Of a stretch of 64,000 nucleotides of DNA, positions 8,783-16,073 are shown piece by piece (positions within the stretch are counted from its first letter, which is position 1; each line of letters starts with the position of its first letter). The DNA is from CAYFLR01 sp964343805 (GTDB taxonomy: Bacteria; Bdellovibrionota_B; Oligoflexia; CAYFLR01): assembly GCA_964343805.1 (NCBI GenBank), contig CAYFLR010000005.1, forward strand, positions 137,501-201,500. Reading direction: 5' to 3'. The position numbers were made by a program, and so were the translations under genes. The notes beneath the pieces are model-generated. The model was given only the letters and a program-made list of their open reading frames with translations, had not been told where the DNA came from and did no database searches.

Positions 8783-9562
8783 GTGAGTAAGGCCTATTCG
8801 GTTGCCAAACCTTTTGTCGAAAAGCGATCATCCTTTTTTAATGAGCTGATATTTTACTGTCTCTTTTTTATGATTACCATGTACTATGGAATTATTGCCA
8901 ATTTAGGTATGTTTACTGATAGAAGGTGGGCAGAGTGCAGTAATTACTTTTTTAAACTAACCAAATGGAGTGGTGCTAAGTTCGCCATCCATGGACAAGA
9001 GTATATAGAGAACTATGACAAACCTGTGGTATTTGTTTGCAATCATATGAGTACGCTAGAAACGGTGCTTTTCACCATATTAGTGACTCCTCATGTCCCG
9101 ACTTATGTGATCAAGAAAGAGCTACTCAAAGTTCCCTTTTTTGGATGGGGGTTAAAAGCTCGAAGAGCTATCGCGGTTTCTCGGAAAGATCCTCTAGAGG
9201 ATCTCCGCGAGGTATTAGAAGAAGGTGTGAAAAGAATTGAGCAGGGTCAATCTGTGGTGTTGTTTCCCCAAACAACTCGCTCTTCTTCCTTCACTCCCGC
9301 TAAATTTACTAGCATCGGTGTGACACTTGCAAAAAGAGCCAAGGTTCCTATTATTCCCGTTGCTTTAAAAACCGACTTTTGGGGAGAGGGAAGCTGGATA
9401 AAGGACTTTGGTCATATTTATCCGGAGCGAAAAGTTCATTTTACCTTTGGAGAACCTCTGCCTATTAAGGGCATTGGTCGAAAAGAGCATCAAAAAAGCA
9501 TTGAATTTATTTCCAGTCATTTACAAAAATGGGGAGTAGAGATTCACCAAAGCGAAGGCTAA
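8783..9562 (+). CDS. PlsC-like 1-acyl-glycerol-phosphate acyltransferase
   Basis: A 259-residue lysophospholipid acyltransferase-family protein. It has an N-terminal membrane segment (FFNELIFYCLFFMITMYYGI), motif I as CNHMSTLET (NH-X4-E instead of the usual NH-X4-D), a central KKELLKVPFFGWGLKARRAI segment typical of the family, motif III as FPQTTRSS (normally FPEGTRS), and motif IV around VPIIPVALKT. These enzymes acylate the sn-2 position of lysophosphatidate or related lipids at the inner membrane. The Asp-to-Glu change and the QTT version of motif III mark a divergent subgroup, so the acceptor may differ. The upstream GTG at 8771 overlaps the ribosome-binding GGGAG; GTG 8783 is preferred, with 5-base spacing. 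It converges with the XRE gene and overlaps its end by 4 bases. Confidence 0.8.
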   Translation: MSKAYSVAKPFVEKRSSFFNELIFYCLFFMITMYYGIIANLGMFTDRRWAECSNYFFKLTKWSGAKFAIHGQEYIENYDKPVVFVCNHMSTLETVLFTILVTPHVPTYVIKKELLKVPFFGWGLKARRAIAVSRKDPLEDLREVLEEGVKRIEQGQSVVLFPQTTRSSSFTPAKFTSIGVTLAKRAKVPIIPVALKTDFWGEGSWIKDFGHIYPERKVHFTFGEPLPIKGIGRKEHQKSIEFISSHLQKWGVEIHQSEG

Positions 9563-10302
9563 CCTTTCTTGGTTTTAATTGATGAAAAGGCTGAAAATAA
9601 CCAAGGTCGGAGGGCTAAAAGGATTCCCACATCTTTCTTCTGATCAAAAGGGAGCGCTTGATCTATTTGACTTAAATCTTGAATATCTTGTTGGAGTTTC
9701 TGTAACTTCCTATGGACGGCTCCCATGGAGACCTCAGAGAGTTGTACGAAATTAAACTGAAAAAAGCGTTCTGCAGTGGAAAAAGATTCGCCAATGAATT
9801 CGAGAGTGGCGCTCTCTTCAAACTTCTTTCGAATCGGACCATCTTTAACCCAATGGATATTAGAAACGGTGAGGAGTTCAACTTGAAACTTGGCTTTGAG
9901 ATTGATGAGTCCCACTCGGTCAAGCGTTTGCAGTAATTTTTCTAATTCAGCTGGCCCCAGCTGGTAATGATCGAGGATTTTGTTATAACTCCAACCATTA
10001 TGCAGTAGATAAAAGACTGTTAAGAGTTCTGGACTTTCAGCGAGAGCTTCTTCCTGCTCATAGGTTAACTCAGAGGCTTTCTCCTGAGATTGTCCTTCAG
10101 CTAACCTGACTAACTCAAACATTGAAAGACCAATAACTTCACAAATTTGCTCCAGTCTTTTTAGTGATATGGCCTCTTTAGAGAAGAGTCGTTTGATGGT
10201 TGGCTCGGTAAGGTCGATTTTATGGGCTAAATCTTTATAGGTCCACCTTTTTGATTTGATGTATTTCTTTAAGGTTGTTAAAAGTTGTGTTCTCTGGTTC
10301 AA
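9559..10302 (-). CDS. XRE-family helix-turn-helix transcription regulator
   Basis: The N-terminal ~65 residues form a helix-turn-helix of the XRE/Cro type (TYKDLAHKIDLTEPTIKRLF, then LEQICEVIGLSMFELVRLA). About 150 residues of helical C-terminal domain follow (EEALAESPELLTVFYLL ... AELEKLLQTLDRVGLI) that resemble a second winged-helix-like module. An in-frame start at 10410 would overlap the divergent MFS gene. TTG 10302, with GGGGGG 5 bases upstream, is preferred and leaves an 86-91-base divergent promoter region. Its likely target is the adjacent MFS gene or its own promoter. The start assignment is uncertain; the fold is clear. Confidence 0.72.
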   Translation of the reverse strand: MNQRTQLLTTLKKYIKSKRWTYKDLAHKIDLTEPTIKRLFSKEAISLKRLEQICEVIGLSMFELVRLAEGQSQEKASELTYEQEEALAESPELLTVFYLLHNGWSYNKILDHYQLGPAELEKLLQTLDRVGLINLKAKFQVELLTVSNIHWVKDGPIRKKFEESATLEFIGESFSTAERFFQFNFVQLSEVSMGAVHRKLQKLQQDIQDLSQIDQALPFDQKKDVGILLALRPWLFSAFSSIKTKKG

Positions 10303-10393
10303 TGGAGCCCCCCAAGGATATTTGAAAAGAGGATTCAGAATATTTCCATTATACTTAATAATAACAATTATTTCCAAACCATAAGGGTTGAAA

Positions 10394-11530
10394 TTGATTT
10401 TAATTGCCATTGCCTATTTAAGTTTATTTATGTTTGGTTTCTCTGATAATGTGAGAGGTCCTACATTTCCAGCCATTCTAGCCGAGTACAAACTCTCTGA
10501 TTCCATGGGAGCTCTTTTTTTCTCCTTAGGAGCTTTCTCTTCTTTTTTATCCGGAATGACCACTCGTATCTTTTTAGGTGGTGTTTCTCCCTTCCTTTTG
10601 AATCGCATCTCGCTAGCGGCGATAGGTTTTGGGTTAATGGGTATTTCACTGGCTCCTAATTATTATTTGGTACTGCTATTTTCCCTATTATTAGGATCTG
10701 GAATGGGGACTTTGGGAATTTCTGTAAACCTAATAATTGAAAGTGAAGCTCCAACTGAAAAATTAAGACGATTAATGTCTGGTTTACATGGTTGTTATGG
10801 TTTAGCTGCTCTTTTTGCTCCAGCCTGGGTGGCATTTGCCTATCAGGTTAACATGGACTGGCATCAGATTTTACTGTACGCCTCTTTTGGATCTCTTTCG
10901 GTTTTATTGGCATCTTTTTTTATTAAGAAAAGACCAGTTGAAATGCAAAATGAAGCAAAAGCATCCCCTCTCACTCTCAAAGAACACTTTCATCAATTTC
11001 TCTTTGCTCTTATTATGTCATTTTATGTCTCGTCAGAACTTACAGCTTCCAGCCGATTAGCTCTCTATATGCAAAGACATGAGGGCTACAATGGGATTGA
11101 TGCGGCTCACTATGTGACCCTCTTTTTTATTTTTTTGTTTATAGGTCGACTCATTTTTACCCTGCAAATTAGGCTCTCTGACCCTGCGGTGATTTTAGGA
11201 TCTTCCCTTCTCTCCATATTCTTTTGGTTACTAGGATTGTGGCTCCATCCCTTTTTTATTACCTTAACCGGTCTTTCCTTGGCTCCTATCTTTCCAGTAT
11301 CTATGACTTACGCCCGCACCATTTATGGTCATCGATTTCGAGGGGTCACAGCTCTTACTTTATCTCTTATTTCTCTTTTCTTGGTTGTGATGCATCAATG
11401 CATTGGCTGGCTAACAGATCTATGGAATATCCATGTGGCCATGCATTTTGCCGTTCTCATGCTGATTTTTCATATTTTACTTTTTAAGATGAGAGAAAAG
11501 TACTTTGGAAAAGAAGAGGTGTTGGATTAA
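10394..11530 (+). CDS. Major facilitator superfamily transporter
   Basis: A protein of about 378 residues with 11-12 hydrophobic helices and the MFS layout: FGFSDNVRGPTFPAIL in helix 1, a charged turn after helix 2 (TTRIFLGG), GLHGCYGLAALFAP in helix 5, a central hydrophilic loop (KKRPVEMQNEAKAS), and a second six-helix half. The helix-1 and helix-5 signatures resemble the sugar-proton symporter/FucP-like branch, but substrate and direction are unknown. No ATG is available at the N-terminus. TTG 10388 and TTG 10394 are candidates, with AGGG spaced correctly (6 bases) only for 10394. It is divergent from the XRE regulator and slightly overlaps the convergent VTC gene at its end. Confidence 0.82.
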   Translation: MILIAIAYLSLFMFGFSDNVRGPTFPAILAEYKLSDSMGALFFSLGAFSSFLSGMTTRIFLGGVSPFLLNRISLAAIGFGLMGISLAPNYYLVLLFSLLLGSGMGTLGISVNLIIESEAPTEKLRRLMSGLHGCYGLAALFAPAWVAFAYQVNMDWHQILLYASFGSLSVLLASFFIKKRPVEMQNEAKASPLTLKEHFHQFLFALIMSFYVSSELTASSRLALYMQRHEGYNGIDAAHYVTLFFIFLFIGRLIFTLQIRLSDPAVILGSSLLSIFFWLLGLWLHPFFITLTGLSLAPIFPVSMTYARTIYGHRFRGVTALTLSLISLFLVVMHQCIGWLTDLWNIHVAMHFAVLMLIFHILLFKMREKYFGKEEVLD

Positions 11531-12318
11531 TAAAAGGCGGCATGATGAGGACGACGATAAGTACTTTCTGCTCTTAAAACCTCTGTTACACCTGAGGCAT
11601 ATTTGGAAAACCGACTGCGGGTGAGATTGAACTTTTTTATCAGGTCCAGCATCCATAAGGGGACAAATGAGGTGCATTTAAGCTCTAGTATTATGTTACA
11701 TCCATCATCAAAGAGAGTTTCATTATCATAGTGAGACATGCGGTCATCATCGGGGGTAAATTTATATTCATTTCTAAATTGATACCTTAAATCTCTATCA
11801 AAGGTCACTCGGGCGTATTCATCCATTAAAGAGAGATAAGCTTTACGGCGGTATTGAGTGAAGACCTTGGGTTCCACATTGTAGGTGTAGGCGAGTCGCA
11901 AAAATTTGAGACGGTTGCTCTCTTCTTTATCGTTCCCTTTAACACTGGGTTCAAAGTCTGAGCTGCTAATCATCTCTCCAATATTTTCATCAAAGACTTT
12001 GGCCCGTCGTTTCTTGACAAAATTGCGATTTTTCATTTTCACTTCTACAAAGTACGGCGGTTTTGGATCCTCTCCGTAAGAACGAATTCTCATATTAAAG
12101 CGATTGGCATCCTTTTGCAGTCGACGTTCAAAAAATTGGTAGTTGGGTGTATCTAAGTAGAGATTGTTGATGGTATAGAATCCATCGTGAGATCTCTCTG
12201 AGTAGGGATCCATGCGACAAAATTGACTGGCATATTGGGAAATGGGTTCAATGAGTTCAAATGGGATGAGATATTTTAATTCATATCGGTCAAAGAATAG
12301 GGGTGAATTGGTACTCAT
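11527..12318 (-). CDS. VTC-domain protein (polyphosphate polymerase domain)
   Basis: A 263-residue protein of the VTC family, whose yeast member VTC4 polymerises ATP gamma-phosphate into polyphosphate inside a tunnel domain. The tunnel residues have counterparts in order: RYELKYLI (basic residue of strand 1), MRIRSYG (the R-x-R pair), VEVKMKNR, RVTFDRDLRY, LELK (metal-binding Glu) and RFSKYASG (catalytic Lys). No transmembrane segment is present, so it is cytosolic and must rely on a membrane partner, most likely the DUF4956 protein encoded first in the operon. It is the last of four reverse-strand genes and overlaps the TolC-like gene by 4 bases (ATGA), indicating translational coupling. Function by family: polyphosphate or another phosphate polymer; not proven here. 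Confidence 0.85.
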   Translation of the reverse strand: MSTNSPLFFDRYELKYLIPFELIEPISQYASQFCRMDPYSERSHDGFYTINNLYLDTPNYQFFERRLQKDANRFNMRIRSYGEDPKPPYFVEVKMKNRNFVKKRRAKVFDENIGEMISSSDFEPSVKGNDKEESNRLKFLRLAYTYNVEPKVFTQYRRKAYLSLMDEYARVTFDRDLRYQFRNEYKFTPDDDRMSHYDNETLFDDGCNIILELKCTSFVPLWMLDLIKKFNLTRSRFSKYASGVTEVLRAESTYRRPHHAAFY

Positions 12319-13556
12319 GACTCTAGATCCTCCATTTGTTTGGAAAGATAATTCTTTAAAGGTCTTTTAATGAGTTCACTGTTTAAGTTAAGGAGGTCAA
12401 TGTATTTAAACAAAATAGACACCTTGAGATTAAGAAGTCTTTGAGATTTTTTGGTGCCGATTTCACGCATAGCCAGGAGTAAATCTGGATCTGTGTCAGG
12501 TTTATTATGAAGCTTTAAATATTTGGATGTTGTCTCTACATGATTCACCTTTTTTCTCTGTTTGTAGAGTTCGATTTGGGCATTTATTTGGTCAATTAAC
12601 TTCTGTTGATGATTGATAAGCTCTTGTTCCATGGTTAAGATGGAGTTTTTAGCATTCAAAACATTCAATTTTTGTCTGATCACCTGATGTCGATTTATGC
12701 TGGCAAATGGGAGGGAAATACCTAAGGAGATGCTAAAATTATCTCCCTTTGTTTCGGGTGTGAAACCTAAGCTGAGGCTATCCAAGTACTTGTACTTTAA
12801 AATGTCCGCTTGTTCCAATTTGGCCTCTGCCTCAAATAAGTTTTCCTTCTCTTTTTGGATAAAAATATTGGAATCTAAATTTCTTATTTTTGTTAAATGG
12901 TTTAATCTTTTGGCGATAGCTAGAACCGATGGAAAACTGCTGGACAGGAGTGGGAGTTGTAGTTTTTTGCCCTGATTCAAATGGGCCATTTCTGTTTGGA
13001 TTCGCTTTTTCTCAAGGTGGAGCTGCATGTGTTGATTATTTATCTGATTCAATTCATCTTCGGTTTTTAACAGCTGCCCCATTGAAAAAATCCCGGCGCT
13101 GGCTTTGCTATTTAACACCGTAATTTTATCTTGAAAGATAATTTGCAGTTGCTTATTTAACTTAATATCTTCTTGTATTTTATATAGCTGCAAAAGGAGA
13201 CTGTAACGTTTTTGTACACTGGCAAGAAGCGCTATCTTTTGATCTCTATTAGCTTTCCTTAGTTGGAGCTGATGTAGTTTTTTAAGATTGCTATTTTGCC
13301 CCCATGCAGGCAGAGAAAGCTTTAGATTGAATTTGTTCGGAGTATTGAGACCGGTACTGGTCACTCCTAGCTCGGCTCCATGAATCCAAAGAGGATCTGA
13401 AATTGAGCGGAGAATTTTGCTTTTTTGGCCCTCATGCCTAACCTTTGGATCATTCAGTGCAGACTCTAGGAAATCTTGTATTGGGTTTGCTTCTAAATAC
13501 GAGAGATTTAAGCAAAGGATCCCCAAAATTCCAGCTATTAGTTGTTGCCTTTTCAT
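12315..13556 (-). CDS. TolC-like outer-membrane channel protein
   Basis: A 413-residue exported protein with a Sec signal (KRQQLIAGILGILCLNLSYLEA) and long amphipathic helices rich in Gln, Asn, Lys and Leu in two halves (about 85-205 and 230-400), separated by a strand-rich SLSLGFTPETKGDNFSISLGISLP segment. This is the two-repeat helix-strand-helix plan of the outer membrane efflux protein family (TolC/CzcC). Such proteins form a periplasm-spanning trimeric duct. It overlaps the HlyD-like gene upstream and the VTC gene downstream by 4 bases each, so the three are made together. No ABC, RND or MFS inner-membrane pump is present in the operon, which is unusual for a TolC/adaptor pair. Confidence 0.75.
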   Translation of the reverse strand: MKRQQLIAGILGILCLNLSYLEANPIQDFLESALNDPKVRHEGQKSKILRSISDPLWIHGAELGVTSTGLNTPNKFNLKLSLPAWGQNSNLKKLHQLQLRKANRDQKIALLASVQKRYSLLLQLYKIQEDIKLNKQLQIIFQDKITVLNSKASAGIFSMGQLLKTEDELNQINNQHMQLHLEKKRIQTEMAHLNQGKKLQLPLLSSSFPSVLAIAKRLNHLTKIRNLDSNIFIQKEKENLFEAEAKLEQADILKYKYLDSLSLGFTPETKGDNFSISLGISLPFASINRHQVIRQKLNVLNAKNSILTMEQELINHQQKLIDQINAQIELYKQRKKVNHVETTSKYLKLHNKPDTDPDLLLAMREIGTKKSQRLLNLKVSILFKYIDLLNLNSELIKRPLKNYLSKQMEDLES

Positions 13557-14458
13557 AGTTCACCTATTTGAGCAAGTTTGGGTGAAGATTTAGACTTATT
13601 ATTTTCCCAGGGAATCCATTTTTTAATAAGAGACAGGAGGTATTGGTTTTTGGGTTGGAGATTTAAATTCACATGGACCTTTTCGCCGAGCAACATCAGG
13701 TTTTTGGGAGGGATGTGGATAAGAACTTCTCTACCCCATAAAGGAGATGTAGGGTATTTATTGAGTCTCGGGGGATAGGGGATTATTCGTGATCCTACAC
13801 TAAATACGTCCCCTTTAATAAATTTGGTGTTATCAGACTGGGATGTCACTAACACTTGTTGTCCCACTTTCACCGTGTTGTAAGCGTTTTCATGGATGTA
13901 ACCTTTTACATAAGAAGGGGAGGGTGCGTAAATGGTTAAGATGGGGGCAAATCGGTTCACCAATTCACCTTCCTTGAAGTTAACTGAACCAATAACGCCT
14001 TCTATATCTGAATAGATAAAAAGCCTTTCTTTTTGTTTTTCCAGAATTTCTAGCTCTTTCTTAAGTTTATCTATGCGGATTTGCAAAGGGCTTTCATTTT
14101 GAGCTCTATTTTTGATTTGTTTGGCAAGATACTGGGTCTTGTTATTACTTTTTAAACTGAGATTAATATTTCTATTGAGTTTCTGATTGGCGGTGAGTTC
14201 TTTCAATTGGAAGAATACCTTATTTATGGCGACCTGTAGATCCACTTGATTAAATTCAACCAGTAAATCACCTTGGTAGACATTTTGTCCTGGGACCACA
14301 TGTATTTTCTTAATACCCACTGGGTTTTCGAAATTAATGATTATTTCTTTACTTCCAGTTATTCCCATGAAAGCCGGGGACTCTGTATGGTAGTAGGTTC
14401 CCATCATAATTACTACAATAAATCCAATCATCCATGCTGTTACGAGTTTGTAAGACAT
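13553..14458 (-). CDS. HlyD-like periplasmic adaptor (membrane fusion) protein
   Basis: A 301-residue membrane-anchored periplasmic protein. It has an N-terminal helix (LVTAWMIGFIVVIMMGTYY), a first half-lipoyl/barrel-sandwich segment (IKKIHVVPGQNVYQGDLLVEF), a coiled-coil hairpin (about 75-150), the second half-lipoyl segment (GVIGSVNFKEGELVNRFAPIL) and a beta-barrel part (VKGYIHENAYNTVKVGQQVLV). This is the standard order for HlyD/EmrA/RND adaptors that join an inner-membrane transporter to a TolC duct. GGAGG precedes its start. It lies 16 bases after the DUF4956 gene and overlaps the TolC-like gene by 4 bases. Its natural inner-membrane partner here appears to be the DUF4956/VTC pair, not a classical pump. 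Confidence 0.82.
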   Translation of the reverse strand: MSYKLVTAWMIGFIVVIMMGTYYHTESPAFMGITGSKEIIINFENPVGIKKIHVVPGQNVYQGDLLVEFNQVDLQVAINKVFFQLKELTANQKLNRNINLSLKSNNKTQYLAKQIKNRAQNESPLQIRIDKLKKELEILEKQKERLFIYSDIEGVIGSVNFKEGELVNRFAPILTIYAPSPSYVKGYIHENAYNTVKVGQQVLVTSQSDNTKFIKGDVFSVGSRIIPYPPRLNKYPTSPLWGREVLIHIPPKNLMLLGEKVHVNLNLQPKNQYLLSLIKKWIPWENNKSKSSPKLAQIGEL

Positions 14459-14474
14459 TATCCACCTCCTTTTG

Positions 14475-15154
14475 TTAAACTTCTACCGTGGCTTCTTGCA
14501 TAAGTAAGTTGGCTCCTTTGACAGAACCAATATTCTTAATTTCCTCAATGAGGTCGATGCTATTGCGGTTCTTTTTCATTTTTATTTGGTAGGCGTAGTC
14601 TAATCTCTCTCCTTGAGCCATATCTCTTAGGGTGATAAGAGCAAAGTTTTTGCAATTCGTTTGTAGGATGTTTTCTAACTCTCTTTTGGCTTTAGTATCA
14701 TTAACCATGTTAAATCTAAGAACTCCGTCAAAGTAAGTGTGCTGAGCAAATGGTGACTTATAAATTACAAAGGCGACCACTGAAAATCCTATGGTTCCTA
14801 CGATAGCAATCATATAGCTGCTTACCCCAGTCGCAATTCCTACNNNNNNNNNNNNNNNNNNNNNNNNNNNNNNNNNNNNNNNNNNNNNNATCTAAATCTG
14901 ATAATGGCTAAGGCCCCCATCATTCCCATACCTCTAGCTAGATTGTCTCCAATTGCCTGCATAGCAATCGAGGTGGCGATGGGGCTTAGAATGAGAGTTT
15001 GAACAAAGGTCCTCGAGTAGGATAGGCCTTGAAAGGTTTTCTCGTAGACAATAGCGATGATAATGGAGAGCAAAAAAGCCAAGATAATGGCGTAAATAAT
15101 TGAAATCATGACAGGGTCTTGGGATGTGGCCTGTAAAGTAATGTAGTCTAGCAT
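14475..15154 (-). CDS. DUF4956 membrane protein, interrupted by an assembly gap
   Basis: One gene is split by 46 N (14844-14889). The N-terminal part has two or three membrane helices and ends in MGALAIIRFR. The C-terminal part resumes as VGIATGVSSYMIAIVGTIGF and continues into a ~75-residue soluble tail (KAKRELENIL...LMQEATVEV) that looks like a ferredoxin-like/ACT-type fold. The ALxIxRFR and GxAxG blocks with ~16 residues between them are the DUF4956 pattern, so the gap length is about right. The frames differ by one base, so the true gap must be 2 modulo 3 (for example 47). DUF4956 proteins are known neighbours of VTC polymerase genes and may form the polymer-conducting membrane part. It is the first gene of the four-gene unit. 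Confidence 0.78.
14844..14889. other. Assembly gap (46 N) inside the DUF4956 gene
   Basis: A run of 46 N. The frames on the two sides require an unsequenced length equal to 2 modulo 3, so 46 is an estimate that is off by at least one base. About 16 residues are missing between RFR and VGIATG, which fits normal family spacing. Confidence 0.95.
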
Positions 15155-15493
15155 TGTAACCTCCCTTAATTTAAGGAATATTTTGTTTGTATTAAGTAAA
15201 AGTTGTTAAAATATATAAAATTGTTAGTGTTAAAGTTAAAATTAGCGAACTATAAACATCATTTCATAGAGATGTCAAGAAATAATTAATAAAACTTATA
15301 TTGAGAATCTTTAATATAAATAATCTTTATAGGTTGGCCATCCCACCTTCATTTTGTGAATTTTTGAACAAACCTTAATATTTACTTCATTAATTTTTAA
15401 CTATTCGATGTTACTAAATAAATAACAATAGCCAAAACAACAGAAGGCACCGAGAGGAGTCGGTGCCCCGCAATTATTAATAGGGAGTTTCGT
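15155..15493. other. AT-rich divergent intergenic region
   Basis: These 339 bases separate the reverse-strand DUF4956-HlyD-TolC-VTC operon from the forward DksA-like gene and must hold both promoters. The sequence is extremely AT-rich, with many TTAA/TATAAA-like strings, so no single promoter can be chosen with confidence. The only clear structured element is the hairpin at 15446-15467, just before the DksA-like gene. I see no small reading frame with a ribosome-binding site. Confidence 0.6.
15446..15467 (+). promoter_or_regulatory. Perfect 8-bp hairpin in the leader of the DksA-like gene
   Basis: GGCACCGA and TCGGTGCC form a perfect 8-bp stem around a GAGGAG loop, in an otherwise AT-rich leader, 26 bases before the ATG. 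No U run follows, so it is not an ordinary terminator. The loop itself is a purine-rich anti-SD-like string, so it could affect mRNA stability or translation of the DksA-like gene, or be a protein-binding palindrome. The structure is seen directly; the function is a guess. Confidence 0.55.
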
Positions 15494-15898
15494 ATGGAAA
15501 AAGGCATTTCAACTACTCTTTATAATTACTTTGCTCACCGTCTAGAGCAAGAGCGGAATCGCTTATTGGATGAAGCGATTAAACTTCATGATGATTCCAT
15601 TTCTGGTCAATACAAGGAAATGAGAGATCAGATGGACCATGCAAATTTTGAGGAAGAACGCTTTAAATTTATTCGCCTCAAATCAAGAGAGCGTATTTTC
15701 ATGCTTAAAATTGAAACAGCTTTGGAGCGGTTGCGCCAAGGGCTCTACTTTCTATGTGAAGAGTGTGGAGAAGAAATTGAGATGAAGCGCTTAGAGGCAA
15801 GGCCAACCACCACTTTGTGTATTGAATGTAAATTGATGCAAGAAGAGTATGAACAGCAGGTGAAAGCACCCACTCATACTATTTTAAACGTCATATAA
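15494..15898 (+). CDS. DksA/TraR-family zinc-finger RNA polymerase-binding protein
   Basis: A 134-residue protein. It has a coiled-coil N-terminal half whose tip carries DQMDHA, matching the D-x-x-D-x-A tip motif that DksA inserts into the RNA polymerase secondary channel. A four-cysteine zinc finger follows: CEECGEEIEMKRLEARPTTTLCIECK. With tip and finger intact it should act on transcription initiation, often together with ppGpp. It is slightly shorter than E. coli DksA (151). Paralogues are common in this type of genome, so calling it the main DksA would be unsafe. AGGGAG precedes the ATG, and an 8-bp hairpin lies in its leader. It is a single-gene unit. Confidence 0.88.
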   Translation: MEKGISTTLYNYFAHRLEQERNRLLDEAIKLHDDSISGQYKEMRDQMDHANFEEERFKFIRLKSRERIFMLKIETALERLRQGLYFLCEECGEEIEMKRLEARPTTTLCIECKLMQEEYEQQVKAPTHTILNVI

Positions 15899-16073
15899 AA
15901 ATCTATCCAAATTCACCTATTCTTAAACCCCTTAGCCATACTAACCTTGACTTGGAGGCTTTCAAAATTGTTTGAAGGCCTCACCCTCCTTCTTAAGACT
16001 TATCTATGGGGGTATTTTCTTTTTTATAATTGGTGTAAAATCTTATAAAACTAAGAGAAATTGGGAGCTGATT

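Noticed and set aside
15972..16073. An N-terminal extension of the double-PhnD protein
   Set aside because: It would place the lipoprotein signal 34 residues inside the protein and lacks a ribosome-binding site; ATG 16074 has both.
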